NCBI GenBank assembly: GCA_047629095.1 | Contig: JBLHWM010000040.1 | Coordinates: 1 to 15,822 of the forward strand | DNA from: CALBMX01 sp047629095 | GTDB taxonomy: Bacteria; Planctomycetota; UBA1135; GCA-002686595 | Length of the DNA: 15,822 nucleotides | Direction of reading: 5' to 3' | Part shown: positions 6,010 through 13,150 of the stretch, piece by piece | Position numbering within the stretch: the first letter of the stretch is position 1 | Layout: every line of letters starts with the position of its first letter | Notes under the pieces: generated by a model | Seen by the model: the letters and a program-made list of their open reading frames with translations, nothing else | What the model was told of the DNA's origin: nothing | Database searches by the model: none | Made by a program: the position numbers and the translations under genes

Positions 6010-7764
6010 ATGACTTCTTTCTTCCCACTGCTTCACCGCAGTGCTTTTGCGCCCCTTCTACTGGCAACGGCCACCGGCCTCGCGGCCCTGGCTCCAGCCC
6101 AGGATGCTGTCCCCGTAGAGGTGGCTCCCGTAGAGGTGGCTCCCGTAGAAGCCGAGCCGGACTACACGGAAGCCAACCTCTTGATCGAGCTGGCCGCGAA
6201 GGACAACCAAGTCATGTCGCACTTGATCGAACTCACGAGCACCTTCGGCCCGCGCCTGACCGGCTCCACGAGCCTGACCAACGCCGGCGAGTGGGCGAAA
6301 GAGCGCTTCGCCTCCTACGGCCTAGTGGCGAGCACCGAGCGCTGGGGCGAATTTCCCGTGGGCTTCGATCGCGGTATAGACACAGGCTTCATCGTAGGTG
6401 CCGGCGAGAAGGACGAAGCGGGCGAGCCCACGCATAGGAAGCTCGAGTTCATCACCAACGCTTGGTCGGCTGGAACCGACGGGCCGACCCGAGGCCGCGT
6501 TGTACTGGAGCCCTTGATTGTGGACGAGTTTGATGCCGCCCTCTACGAAGACGCGTGGATCCTGCGCCGTCCCCGCAAGGAGCGCCCGACGACCCTCACC
6601 CGTCGCAAGCTCGACAAGCTGCTCGCCGACGCCGGCATGCTGGGCGAGCTGCGCAACAGCGGCACGACCCTGCCCGTGGTCAGCGGCAACCAGAACATCA
6701 CTTGGGATGAGATTCCCGAGCATCCGAGCGTGCGCCTGGTGAGCACCAGCTACCAGCGCGTCATGGACCTGTTGATGGCCGAGGGAAGCACCGGCGTCGA
6801 GGTCGAGATGGACCTGCAGCACACCTTCGTTGAAGGTCCCATCGACCTGTACAACGTGATCGCCGACATCCCCGGCACCGAGTTCCCGAACGAGTACGTG
6901 ATCGTCGGCGGGCACCTCGACTCCTGGGGTGCCGCCGTCGGCGCCCAGGACAATGGCACCGGCTGTGCGACCACCTTCGAAGCCGCTCGCCTGATCATGA
7001 AGTCTGGCCTCAAGCCCCGCCGCACGATTCGCTTCATGCTGTGGAGCGGCGAGGAGCAGGGACTCTTTGGTTCTAAGGCCTACGCCAAGGCTCACCCCGA
7101 GGTTTGTGAAGGCGCCAGCGCCGTGCTGGTCCACGACGGCGGCGGCAACTACCTGTCTGGACTGAAGGGCCCAAAGGCCTTGGTCGACGACCTGCGCATG
7201 GTCTTCGCGCCCCTAGCCGACCTCAACCCCGACATGCCGTTCATCGTCCGCGAGAACAAGGGCCTGTCCACCTTCGGCATGAGCGACCACGCATCGTTCA
7301 CCCAACAGGGAACCCCCGGCTTCTTCTGGGACCAGTCCGGTGAACTCGACTACAACTACGTGCACCACACCCTGAATGACACCGTCGACCAGGTCAACGC
7401 GGACTACCAACGCCACTCTGCCCTGGTGGTGGCCATCGGCGCACTTGGCATCGCCAACCTGGACAGTAAACTCGATCGCACGGATCTAATCGCGAAGCGC
7501 GCGCCCTCCACACGGAACCGCCGCACCATGGGCGTCCTTCTAGACGAGAACTCGATCACGGAAGTGGTCGATGACTCGCTAGCCAGCAAAGCCAATTGGA
7601 AGTCCGGCGACATCATCATCGCCATCGACGGCGTCACCGTAACCAGCCGCCAAGAGATCGTCACCGAGCTCCAAAAAGGCGACGCGAAAAAAGTGATCAC
7701 CATCCAACGCGGCGAGGCCAAAATCGAGTCCACCCTTGAGTGGCCTTCCAACAAGCGTCCTTAG
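6010..7764 (+). CDS. Secreted M28-family zinc peptidase with C-terminal PDZ domain
   Basis: A 584-residue protein. AGGA at 6000-6003 lies six bases before ATG 6010. The N-terminus is a signal peptide ending near LAPAQ, followed by a short Pro/Val/Glu repeat linker (about 35-50). The catalytic domain shows a full set of M28 co-catalytic zinc residues: H302 in VGGHLDSW, bridging D314 in QDNGTG, catalytic E348 and ligand E349 in WSGEEQG, D376 in LVHDGGGN, and H452 or H453 in YVHHTLNDT. SDHASF precedes the last motif. Residues about 505-580 form a PDZ-like domain (TMGVLLDEN, SGDIIIAIDGVTV) that probably guides substrate or partner binding. It is likely an exported aminopeptidase or carboxypeptidase in the periplasm or outside. 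The peptide substrate cannot be told from sequence. It is a single-gene unit ending at a hairpin. Confidence 0.9.
   Translation: MTSFFPLLHRSAFAPLLLATATGLAALAPAQDAVPVEVAPVEVAPVEAEPDYTEANLLIELAAKDNQVMSHLIELTSTFGPRLTGSTSLTNAGEWAKERFASYGLVASTERWGEFPVGFDRGIDTGFIVGAGEKDEAGEPTHRKLEFITNAWSAGTDGPTRGRVVLEPLIVDEFDAALYEDAWILRRPRKERPTTLTRRKLDKLLADAGMLGELRNSGTTLPVVSGNQNITWDEIPEHPSVRLVSTSYQRVMDLLMAEGSTGVEVEMDLQHTFVEGPIDLYNVIADIPGTEFPNEYVIVGGHLDSWGAAVGAQDNGTGCATTFEAARLIMKSGLKPRRTIRFMLWSGEEQGLFGSKAYAKAHPEVCEGASAVLVHDGGGNYLSGLKGPKALVDDLRMVFAPLADLNPDMPFIVRENKGLSTFGMSDHASFTQQGTPGFFWDQSGELDYNYVHHTLNDTVDQVNADYQRHSALVVAIGALGIANLDSKLDRTDLIAKRAPSTRNRRTMGVLLDENSITEVVDDSLASKANWKSGDIIIAIDGVTVTSRQEIVTELQKGDAKKVITIQRGEAKIESTLEWPSNKRP
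6112..6156 (+). repeat. 15-bp tandem repeat in the peptidase linker
   Basis: CCCGTAGAGGTGGCT occurs at 6112-6126 and 6127-6141 without a change, then a diverged third copy CCCGTAGAAGCCGAG follows at 6142-6156. It encodes the PVEVA repeats just after the signal peptide. In-frame copy-number change would only lengthen or shorten a flexible linker. Confidence 0.9.
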
Positions 7765-7791
7765 GCACTAGGTAAATAGCGCCTTTCAAGA

Positions 7792-7836
7792 AGGAGCTCA
7801 TCTCAGCCAAAAGGCGCCGGGATGAGCTCCTCCTTT
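7792..7836 (+). terminator. Hairpin after the M28 peptidase gene
   Basis: AGGAGCTCATC (7792-7802) and GATGAGCTCCT (7821-7831) form a perfect 11-pair stem. The 18-base loop may fold further (GCC-AAAA-GGC at 7806-7815). A pyrimidine run CCTTTC follows. It is 28 bases after the stop codon and is a plausible terminator, though the T-run is short. Confidence 0.65.
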
Positions 7837-7910
7837 CGTGGCTAAAACCTCGACTCAAAGGCTGGGTTGCTTGCCGCAAAAGAAGGCGTCCTGAACCCCG
7901 CCGCTAAAAC

Positions 7911-7930
7911 GGACCTCTTCGCGGTCCTTT
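7911..7930. terminator. Small bidirectional hairpin before the MmcQ/YjbR gene end
   Basis: GGACC (7911-7915) pairs with GGTCC (7923-7927) around TCTTCGC. TTT follows on the + strand, and GTTTT follows on the - strand after the stem. The overlapping pair GACCTC/GAGGTC (7912-7917, 7931-7936) offers an alternative fold. The likely role is to end transcription of the - strand gene whose stop is at 7952. Confidence 0.45.
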
Positions 7931-7951
7931 GAGGTCTCTTCGCTCCTAGGT

Positions 7952-8293
7952 CTAGCTCTTTTTCTGCGGACAGGTCCCGTGGGATTCCTTCAACCAACGC
8001 AGCCAGATCTTCTTGGGCAGGGGCTCTGCTTCGCTAAACCGGGCAGTGACCCAAGCTGTCTTGCCGACGCCGAATCGACCCGGCTGTTGACTGGCGAGCT
8101 GCTCGGGCTCGGCCTTCGATTCGTCGAGTTTGAACATGGCCTTATAGCCAACGCCCTTGGTGCCGGGTCCAACGAAGAAGAACGACTGCTTGCCGACCTT
8201 GTACGAGGTCTGGTTGCAGGAAGTGCCTTCCAGGGCGCCAGGAAGCTGGGAAGCTGCCTTGCGAATCGCTGCGGTTGGGTCTTTAGGGGCCAT
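7952..8293 (-). CDS. MmcQ/YjbR family protein
   Basis: About 113 residues from the ATG at 8293; a GTG at 8326 would add 11 residues. The sequence fits the MmcQ/YjbR (CyaY-like fold) family. It has an N-terminal helix with LPGALEG, then TSYKVGKQSFFFVGP, a beta strand YKAMFKLDES, an RFGVGKTAWVTARF segment, and a C-terminal helix KKIWLRWLKESH. Members are small cytoplasmic proteins of unclear role; some are suspected to bind DNA. I see no partner gene. It converges with the M28 gene and diverges from the anti-sigma-like gene. Neither start has a strong Shine-Dalgarno sequence, so the start is tentative. Confidence 0.75.
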   Translation of the reverse strand: MAPKDPTAAIRKAASQLPGALEGTSCNQTSYKVGKQSFFFVGPGTKGVGYKAMFKLDESKAEPEQLASQQPGRFGVGKTAWVTARFSEAEPLPKKIWLRWLKESHGTCPQKKS

Positions 8294-8428
8294 GGTTTCC
8301 GTGTACCTAGCAAGGGCGGCCAGCACCCTGCCAAGGCGGGTTTCGCGAGGCTGTTTCGCGGGGACAAAACCTGGCAGGATAGGCCGCTCAAGCCCTCGAC
8401 AATTAAGGTCGATGTTTTGGGGGTACGA
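8294..8428. promoter_or_regulatory. Divergent region with repeat TTTCGCG and a dyad
   Basis: Between the MmcQ/YjbR start and the anti-sigma-like start there are two direct copies of TTTCGCG (8341-8347 and 8354-8360) and a dyad TCGAC-AATTAAG-GTCGA (8396-8412), which ends 16 bases before ATG 8429. The dyad position would suit an operator or a leader hairpin. No confident promoter boxes are visible. Confidence 0.35.
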
Positions 8429-9331
8429 ATGAGTAGTCCAGATGCCGATCCGCGGGTGAATCCCGAACAGACTCCCGAGCCCGCACCGATCAGGTGCGAG
8501 CAGGCCCGGGAGTCCATGATGCGTTTCCTAGGCAGTGGCTTCAAAATCGGCGCGGATTCCAAGCGGCAAGAGGCCATGCGCGCCCACATGCAGGTCTGCG
8601 AGGACTGCGCCAAGCACTACCAGGATTCCGTGGACCTGACCGCGTCCATGACCGGCGCCCTGCGCTCGAAGGAGCGCAGGGATATCCAGGCTCGCTTGCG
8701 ACGCTCCAAGAGCCGCCCGCGCCTTGGGGGAATGGGGGCCATGGGCATCCTGTTTGCGGCGGGCCGCACGGAGCCGTCGAATCGAGTCAAGCGCATCATC
8801 TGGCGGCTGCGGCCCGTGCTGATCGCATCGTTCTTCATCTTCCTGATGACGGAGGTGACCAAGCCGTCCGAGCCCGGACCCGCATTCCGCGTGAAGTGGC
8901 TAGGTGGAACCTTGGAACTTAACGGCAAGCACCTACGCGACAACCAGCCAAACCACGGTCTGCCCCGGGGAGCCCAGTGCTTTTCCTTCGAGAGTGCTGG
9001 CGCCAAGATCTTCCGCGCGGAGGGCAGCCTAGTGATGGGCCCGGACTCGAGCATCTTGGCCGAGCGCGTGACCCCCGCGCGCCTACGTCTTGTGTACGGT
9101 GAAGCGGAGCTCGCGGGCACCATGCAGCTGACCTCGACAGCGGGCGAACTGACCCAGGTCGCCGGCCTGTCGAAGGTGTCCTTGGTCGGAGATGTCTTTA
9201 CGGTCGAGTGCCTCGAGGGCACGCTCGAAGTGATCTCCGCCGGAGTCGACACCGTGTTGCAGCCGGGGCAGGTCATGAACCTCGACCAGCGCGGCATGCC
9301 CCAGTCGATGCACACAAAGCGGAGCCCGTAG
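8429..9331 (+). CDS. Zinc-finger anti-sigma-like membrane protein with FecR-like domain
   Basis: The frame is open far upstream, but I place the start at ATG 8429 (300 residues), six bases after a GGGGG tract; upstream residues have no family likeness. C23 and H53-xxx-C57-xx-C60 form a ZAS-type zinc anti-sigma motif in a cytoplasmic N-terminal domain. A basic stretch precedes one membrane helix (about 128-144, VLIASFFIFLMTEV). The exported C-terminal part (about 150-300) resembles FecR: it has GGTLELNG, LRLVYGEAEL, GDVFTVECLEGTLEVIS and LQPGQVMNLD. By family, such proteins hold an ECF sigma factor inactive until an outside signal is sensed. No sigma gene adjoins it; the nearest is about 3 kb away in an opposing operon. 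Partner and signal are unknown. Confidence 0.72.
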   Translation: MSSPDADPRVNPEQTPEPAPIRCEQARESMMRFLGSGFKIGADSKRQEAMRAHMQVCEDCAKHYQDSVDLTASMTGALRSKERRDIQARLRRSKSRPRLGGMGAMGILFAAGRTEPSNRVKRIIWRLRPVLIASFFIFLMTEVTKPSEPGPAFRVKWLGGTLELNGKHLRDNQPNHGLPRGAQCFSFESAGAKIFRAEGSLVMGPDSSILAERVTPARLRLVYGEAELAGTMQLTSTAGELTQVAGLSKVSLVGDVFTVECLEGTLEVISAGVDTVLQPGQVMNLDQRGMPQSMHTKRSP

Positions 9332-9378
9332 GCTGGGCTGGTCGTTGGGCGAAGGCGTGGGATTCGTGCTAACGACAA

Positions 9379-9414
9379 GGCCCTGACTCGACGGATTCAT
9401 TCCGAGCCAGGGTC
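9379..9414. terminator. Hairpin between the convergent anti-sigma and orphan genes
   Basis: CCCTG-A-CTCG (9381-9390) pairs with CGAG-C-CAGGG (9403-9412), nine pairs with one mismatch, extendable by a G-T and a G-C pair, around a 12-base loop. On the - strand it is followed by TTGTCGTT, so it may terminate the sigma-kinase-orphan operon. On the + strand there is no T-run. Confidence 0.45.
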
Positions 9415-9477
9415 CTGCTGGAAGCTCTGGGATTCATTGGGATCTGGGAGGTATCGAATAACCACCCAGCAATGCAC

Positions 9478-9503
9478 TGAGCCGCGGGCCCCCCGCTAGC
9501 TCA
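9478..9503 (-). other. GC-rich hairpin overlapping the orphan gene stop
   Basis: On the - strand TGAGC-TA-GCGGG-GGG-CCCGC-G-GCTCA folds into a two-part stem whose first bases are the stop codon. No T-tract follows. It may protect the 3' end of the message or aid termination at the downstream hairpin. Confidence 0.4.
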
Positions 9504-10001
9504 ACACCCTGTGAAGGTCAGCATGATGTGGAACGAGGCACGAATGACGGGCAGTGTGGTCGGAGTCCCCATGCGGTAGTCACTGGGGACGGCGTCAGCA
9601 AAACCCGAAGTGCCTTGGTTGTAGACGACAACCGGCACGCCATTGATGAAGACAATCCTGGCGCAGTAGGGTGTATCTCCGAGAAGGGAAATAGCGCTGC
9701 CTCGATTTACATCTGCATTGAATTGCTTGATTGCATCGTCGAGCCATTCTTGGACAACCTTATTGGTGGGGATCTCGCCTGGCTTGGCTTTCACGCTGGC
9801 ATCAAACCAAGGTCTTGACCTCAAATCATTGAGGGCATCCACATCATCCTTTGTGGGTGTGATGACGTCGGCGTAGCGCTTGGTGAAGAGCTTTTTCTTC
9901 TCGGTGGTAAGGTCGGCAAACCGCTTTTGATTATCGGGATGAGTAGTCGAGTCTTTGTCAATGTCCGTGATGAAATCGATCTTGATGTGGCCGTTTGACA
10001 T
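9501..10001 (-). CDS. Hypothetical protein, third gene of the sigma-kinase operon
   Basis: I chose ATG 10001 (166 residues) because upstream residues would overlap the kinase gene and are low in information. It starts 34 bases after the kinase stop. No signal peptide or membrane helix is visible. The N-terminal half is charged and helical (KRFADLTTEKKKLFTKRYADV), the middle reads VVQEWLDDAIKQFNADVNRG, and the C-terminal half is beta-like (ARIVFINGVPVVVYNQGTSG, ending SFHIMLTFTGC). I recognise no family. By hand count GC is about 50% over 9601-10000, against 67-70% in two 60-base samples of the kinase gene, so it may be a recent arrival. Position suggests a substrate or effector of the kinase, which is inference only. 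The start lacks a clear Shine-Dalgarno sequence. Confidence 0.65.
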   Translation of the reverse strand: MSNGHIKIDFITDIDKDSTTHPDNQKRFADLTTEKKKLFTKRYADVITPTKDDVDALNDLRSRPWFDASVKAKPGEIPTNKVVQEWLDDAIKQFNADVNRGSAISLLGDTPYCARIVFINGVPVVVYNQGTSGFADAVPSDYRMGTPTTLPVIRASFHIMLTFTGC

Positions 10002-10035
10002 TCGTTTCGGGGGTAGGGGGTGCGGGGCGAGGAGA

Positions 10036-12306
10036 CTAGGAATCGATGCTCTGGCTTCGGGCGCAGCGGAAGCCGAGCATGGGCGATGCAAACTGGCCGG
10101 GTACGGCGCCGTTGTTCATGTCCTGGTAGCCGCTGGCGGGGTCGGCCGCATGCAATCCGAAGGTGGAGTGGGAGTCCGGGAACTCGCCGAATGAACTCAT
10201 GTCCATGGACCACTCCATGACGTTGCCGATGGGGTGGTAGAGCCCGTCTAGGCCGATTCGGTATTCCGGCTGACGGGAGGGCTGCACGAGGTCGAGGTAC
10301 TGCTGGAATGTGGTCATGTCCCCAAGCGAGCCCTCGGCTGCGAGGTTGATCCTGAGCAGACGCTGGTCTTCGGGTAGGGCGAGCCAGTCCTCGTGGCAGC
10401 GGGATCCAAACCAGAGCTGCTCAGCAAGGGTCGGCAAGCGCATGTCGTAGAACTCAGCATACGCCTGGGCGTCGAACCAATTGATGAGTACCACGGGCAG
10501 GTCGAGCCAGTCCTCCCGGGGAGGATCCGCAAAGAAGTCCTCGTAGGCCGGCTTCGGCTCTACGGGTTCGACCAAGGGATCGGGGTCGACCATGGATTCA
10601 CCCTTGGCGCGCAGCCAGCGCGTGGGGGTCTTGTGTCCGGACTGCTTCAGGAACTCCGCGAACTGACGGTTGGTCACCGCCGCCTCGTCCACCCAGAACG
10701 GTTTGACGGGGACGTCTATGACGACGAGCGAAAGGCCTTCGTCGCCAGCCGCTTGGGTCATGTACCCCACGTCCTTCGCGACCCCGCCGGGGATTGCGAC
10801 CATGGCACTCGGGGTCATGGCGTCCTGGGTGAGCGCAGGGGTTATAGTTGCCGTTTGATTCGGCTTGAGGTTGCGCCTGAATTCGGAGAAGCGGCCGTCT
10901 TTGGCCTGCACGACAATGCGATAGTCCCCCTCGGCCAGGGAGACCTCGAGGAGATCGTCGTCCGAGTCGCCGAGCTCTCCCAGGTCGATGGTCTCGGAGA
11001 GGGATTGGTCCACGGACGAGACCAAGTAAGCCCAGACCATCGCACCGTCTTCGCCATCGGCGTGGATGGAGAGCCGCGGCATGGCGGCCTGGGCCAGGGC
11101 TTCGGGGCCGTAGTTTTGTTGGTAGGCCCAGGTGCCAAAAAGGCCGCCAAAGATCAGCAGTGCCGGGCCGATGCGGAGCAGCGAGCGCTTCTTCGTTGCA
11201 CTTGATCTAGCGCGCCTGGAGAAGCTCACTGGGCGCGCGGCGATGGGGTTGCCGGCTAGGAAAGCAGCCAGGTCGTCGGCCATTTCCTGGGCAGAGGCAT
11301 AGCGGTCGGCGGGGTCCTTCTCGAGGGCTTTACTGACGATGGTCTCCAGGTCCTTGGACAGGCTCGCGTCGATCTTGCGCAGGCCGGGCGGGACCTCCTC
11401 CTGGATCTTGTGGAAGATGTCGGGAACGGCGCTGCCAGCGAAGGGAGTCTTGAGGGTCAGCATCTCAAAGAGCACGGCGCCGGCCGAGTAGACATCCGTG
11501 CGCTCGTCGATGCCGGCTGTCAGGGCGACGACCTGCTCTGGGCTCATGTAATGGGGAGAGCCCGCCACATCACCTGTTTCGGTGATGCCGCTCAGCTCGA
11601 GGTCCTTGGCTAGGCCAAAGTCGATCAGCGTGGGCTCGCCAGACCCGCAGAGAATGTTGGCCGGCTTGATGTCCCGGTGCAGGATGTGGTGGTCGTGAAT
11701 GTGGGCGATGCCCTCGAGTAGGGCATGAATGAAGCGAGCGCAGCTAGGGGCATCTCCAGGGCTTGGCTCGGTTGGTTGACCAGCCTTGGCACTCTTCAGA
11801 ATGCTCTGGAGTGTTGGGCCCTCGACCAACTTCATGGCGTAGAAGACGATGCCTTGATCTTCGCCAAAGGCAAGCACGGGTGCTACGCCTGGGTGATCCA
11901 GCTTGGACGCCGCTAGGGCTTCGCGGTGGAAGCGCGCAAGGCGCAGCTTGGAAGCGGCGAGGGCCGGGGGTAGGACCTTGATCGCCACGTCCCGGTTCAG
12001 GGAGACTTGCTTGGCGCGGTAGACGATGCCCATGCCTCCGCGACCGAGCTCCTCGAAGAGCTCAAAGTCCCCGAGTTTGGTGCCCTCGAGATAGTTCGCG
12101 GGAGAGATGCTCTTGGCTAGCATCTCGGGGGAGGGGGGCTCGGCGAAGCCCGCACCGGTCTCATCCGCCACGAGCATGATACGCACCTCGGCCAGGATGG
12201 GCTCGGGCTCGCCACTCGCGGCAAGGTACGACTCCCGCTCGGCCGGTGGAATCTCTAGTGTGTCGAGGAAGAGGGCTTGGATGATTCGCCAGTCGTCTGC
12301 GTTCAT
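10036..12306 (-). CDS. Membrane Ser/Thr protein kinase with C-terminal FGE/SUMF1-like domain
   Basis: A 756-residue protein. Residues 1-75 are the helical leader common to kinases that follow ECF sigma genes (DDWRIIQALFLDTLEIPPAERESYL). The kinase domain (about 80-350) is complete: glycine loop LGRGGMG 87-93, K110 in VAIK, E129, HRDIKPAN 210-217, DFG 229-231, SPE 255-257 and D271. One membrane helix follows (about 378-395), then a beta-sandwich-like stretch (about 408-490), then an FGE-sulfatase-type domain (about 500-756) with DLPVVLINWFDAQAYAEF, GLYHPIGNVMEW (688-699) and GFRCAR (745-750). The outer domain lacks the paired active-site cysteines of true FGE, so it is probably a binding or sensing module. 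It starts at ATG 12306 within the sigma stop (ATGA). By family it would phosphorylate the sigma factor or nearby proteins when the outer domain is engaged. Confidence 0.92.
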   Translation of the reverse strand: MNADDWRIIQALFLDTLEIPPAERESYLAASGEPEPILAEVRIMLVADETGAGFAEPPSPEMLAKSISPANYLEGTKLGDFELFEELGRGGMGIVYRAKQVSLNRDVAIKVLPPALAASKLRLARFHREALAASKLDHPGVAPVLAFGEDQGIVFYAMKLVEGPTLQSILKSAKAGQPTEPSPGDAPSCARFIHALLEGIAHIHDHHILHRDIKPANILCGSGEPTLIDFGLAKDLELSGITETGDVAGSPHYMSPEQVVALTAGIDERTDVYSAGAVLFEMLTLKTPFAGSAVPDIFHKIQEEVPPGLRKIDASLSKDLETIVSKALEKDPADRYASAQEMADDLAAFLAGNPIAARPVSFSRRARSSATKKRSLLRIGPALLIFGGLFGTWAYQQNYGPEALAQAAMPRLSIHADGEDGAMVWAYLVSSVDQSLSETIDLGELGDSDDDLLEVSLAEGDYRIVVQAKDGRFSEFRRNLKPNQTATITPALTQDAMTPSAMVAIPGGVAKDVGYMTQAAGDEGLSLVVIDVPVKPFWVDEAAVTNRQFAEFLKQSGHKTPTRWLRAKGESMVDPDPLVEPVEPKPAYEDFFADPPREDWLDLPVVLINWFDAQAYAEFYDMRLPTLAEQLWFGSRCHEDWLALPEDQRLLRINLAAEGSLGDMTTFQQYLDLVQPSRQPEYRIGLDGLYHPIGNVMEWSMDMSSFGEFPDSHSTFGLHAADPASGYQDMNNGAVPGQFASPMLGFRCARSQSIDS

Positions 12307-12896
12307 TTGATCTTTGCCTTGAGCCAGGAGCGCGTTGCGCGCCAGCGGCGTTCGAGAGTTCGGTGCGGGAGGTGTAGGATGGCGGCGATCTCGGACATTT
12401 CGCGGCCGCCGAAGAAGCGCATCTCGACGATTTCGGCCATCTCGGGATCGACCTTGGCCAGCTCGGTTAGGGCCCGGTCCAGCATTTCGAGGTCAACTAC
12501 GCTGTCTTCGTAGGCGAGCACGATGAGATCCAGTGGGACCTGCTCGCCGGGTGCCCTGCGTTTGATGGCGCCGCGCCTGCGGGCGTGGTCCACCAGCACG
12601 TGGCGCATGGCTTTAGAGGCTACCGAGAGGAAGTGCTTGCGGTTCTGCCAGTGATCGGCCTTGGCCCGGTCGGTGGCGCCGTCCTCGGGTTGCGAAGCCA
12701 GCCGCTTCTCCGGGGAGAGCCGCATCCAGGCCTCGTTGACCAGGGCAGTGGCCTGCAGAGTGTGGTTGCCGGGTTGACCAACCATGTGGCGCTTGGCGAT
12801 GTCATGGAGCTCCTCGTAGAGGGCTAAGATCAGCTCTTCACGGGCGGATTCGTTGCCCTCGCGAGCCCGGTCGAGCAGATATGTAATTTCAACGAT
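12303..12896 (-). CDS. ECF sigma factor, TIGR02999 / Sigma70_ECF type
   Basis: The protein fits the TIGR02999 ECF family. LLDRAREGNESAREELILALYEELHDIAKRHM is sigma region 2, HTLQATALVNEAWMRL is a hallmark, KHFLSVASKAMRHVLVDHARRRGA follows, and a region 4 helix-turn-helix (EIVEMRFFGGREMSEIAAILHLPHRTLERRW) ends the chain. It directs RNA polymerase to specific promoters. The frame stays open to 13190, but family likeness begins at VEITYLLDR. Exactly there AAGGAG is followed six bases later by ATC (12894-12896), with no ATG, GTG or TTG in frame nearby. I annotate that ATC as the start (197 residues, normal length). An in-frame ATG at 13058 would add 54 residues unlike the family and has no ribosome site. 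The kinase gene overlaps its stop, indicating coupled translation. Confidence 0.88.
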   Translation of the reverse strand: MVEITYLLDRAREGNESAREELILALYEELHDIAKRHMVGQPGNHTLQATALVNEAWMRLSPEKRLASQPEDGATDRAKADHWQNRKHFLSVASKAMRHVLVDHARRRGAIKRRAPGEQVPLDLIVLAYEDSVVDLEMLDRALTELAKVDPEMAEIVEMRFFGGREMSEIAAILHLPHRTLERRWRATRSWLKAKIK

Positions 12897-12902
12897 GGGG
12901 GA

Positions 12903-12908
12903 CTCCTT
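12903..12908 (-). promoter_or_regulatory. Consensus Shine-Dalgarno before an ATC codon
   Basis: On the - strand AAGGAG is followed by TCCCCC and then ATC. Strength and spacing are ideal, and the ATC coincides with the expected N-terminus of the sigma protein. It decides the start chosen for the sigma gene. Base-level resequencing would rule out an ATG misread. Confidence 0.65.
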
Positions 12909-13096
12909 GCAAAACGCGAGTGGCTGCGGCCGCGAAGCCGATGAGCCTCCAGCATGGGGAAGAGCCCCTTCCGCGTCTAGGAAGTGGGGCAGGTTCTGAA
13001 AGATATCGACTGGGCCAGGGGCATAGCGCCCAGCTCGGCTTTGATGGAACAGGTGCATGTGACTAGAAGCACGTAGAGCACCGCAGCACCCGCCAC

Positions 13097-13131
13097 AAAA
13101 ATCCCACGAACAACAAAATGGCGCGCGGGAT
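13097..13131 (-). terminator. Intrinsic terminator of the HEAT-repeat gene
   Basis: On the - strand ATCCCGCG (13131-13124) pairs with CGTGGGAT (13108-13101), eight pairs with one G-T, around a 15-base loop, and runs straight into TTTTT (13101-13097). It lies 20 bases past the HEAT gene stop and separates that gene from the sigma operon, so the sigma promoter should lie between about 12910 and 13096. Confidence 0.75.
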
Positions 13132-13150
13132 CTTCGTTCTGGGGGCAAAT

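Noticed and set aside
6322..7134. 270-codon open frame on the - strand
   Set aside because: It lies wholly inside the M28 peptidase gene, whose zinc motifs are intact. High GC produces long antisense frames, and this one has no recognisable domain.
8366..8390. Sigma-54 promoter (TGGCAGG)
   Set aside because: The -24-like TGGCA has no matching TTGCA at the required distance.
7979..8428. Upstream extension of the anti-sigma-like frame by 150 codons
   Set aside because: It overlaps the MmcQ/YjbR gene on the other strand, shows no domain, and ATG 8429 gives a normal ZAS N-terminus.
10036..10500. Functional formylglycine-generating enzyme
   Set aside because: The paired catalytic cysteines are not seen before GFRCAR, so I treat it as a domain of the family without the enzyme activity.
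10393..11205. 270-codon open frame on the + strand
   Set aside because: It is antisense to the kinase-FGE gene, which has a complete set of motifs; composition and lack of domains mark it as a shadow.
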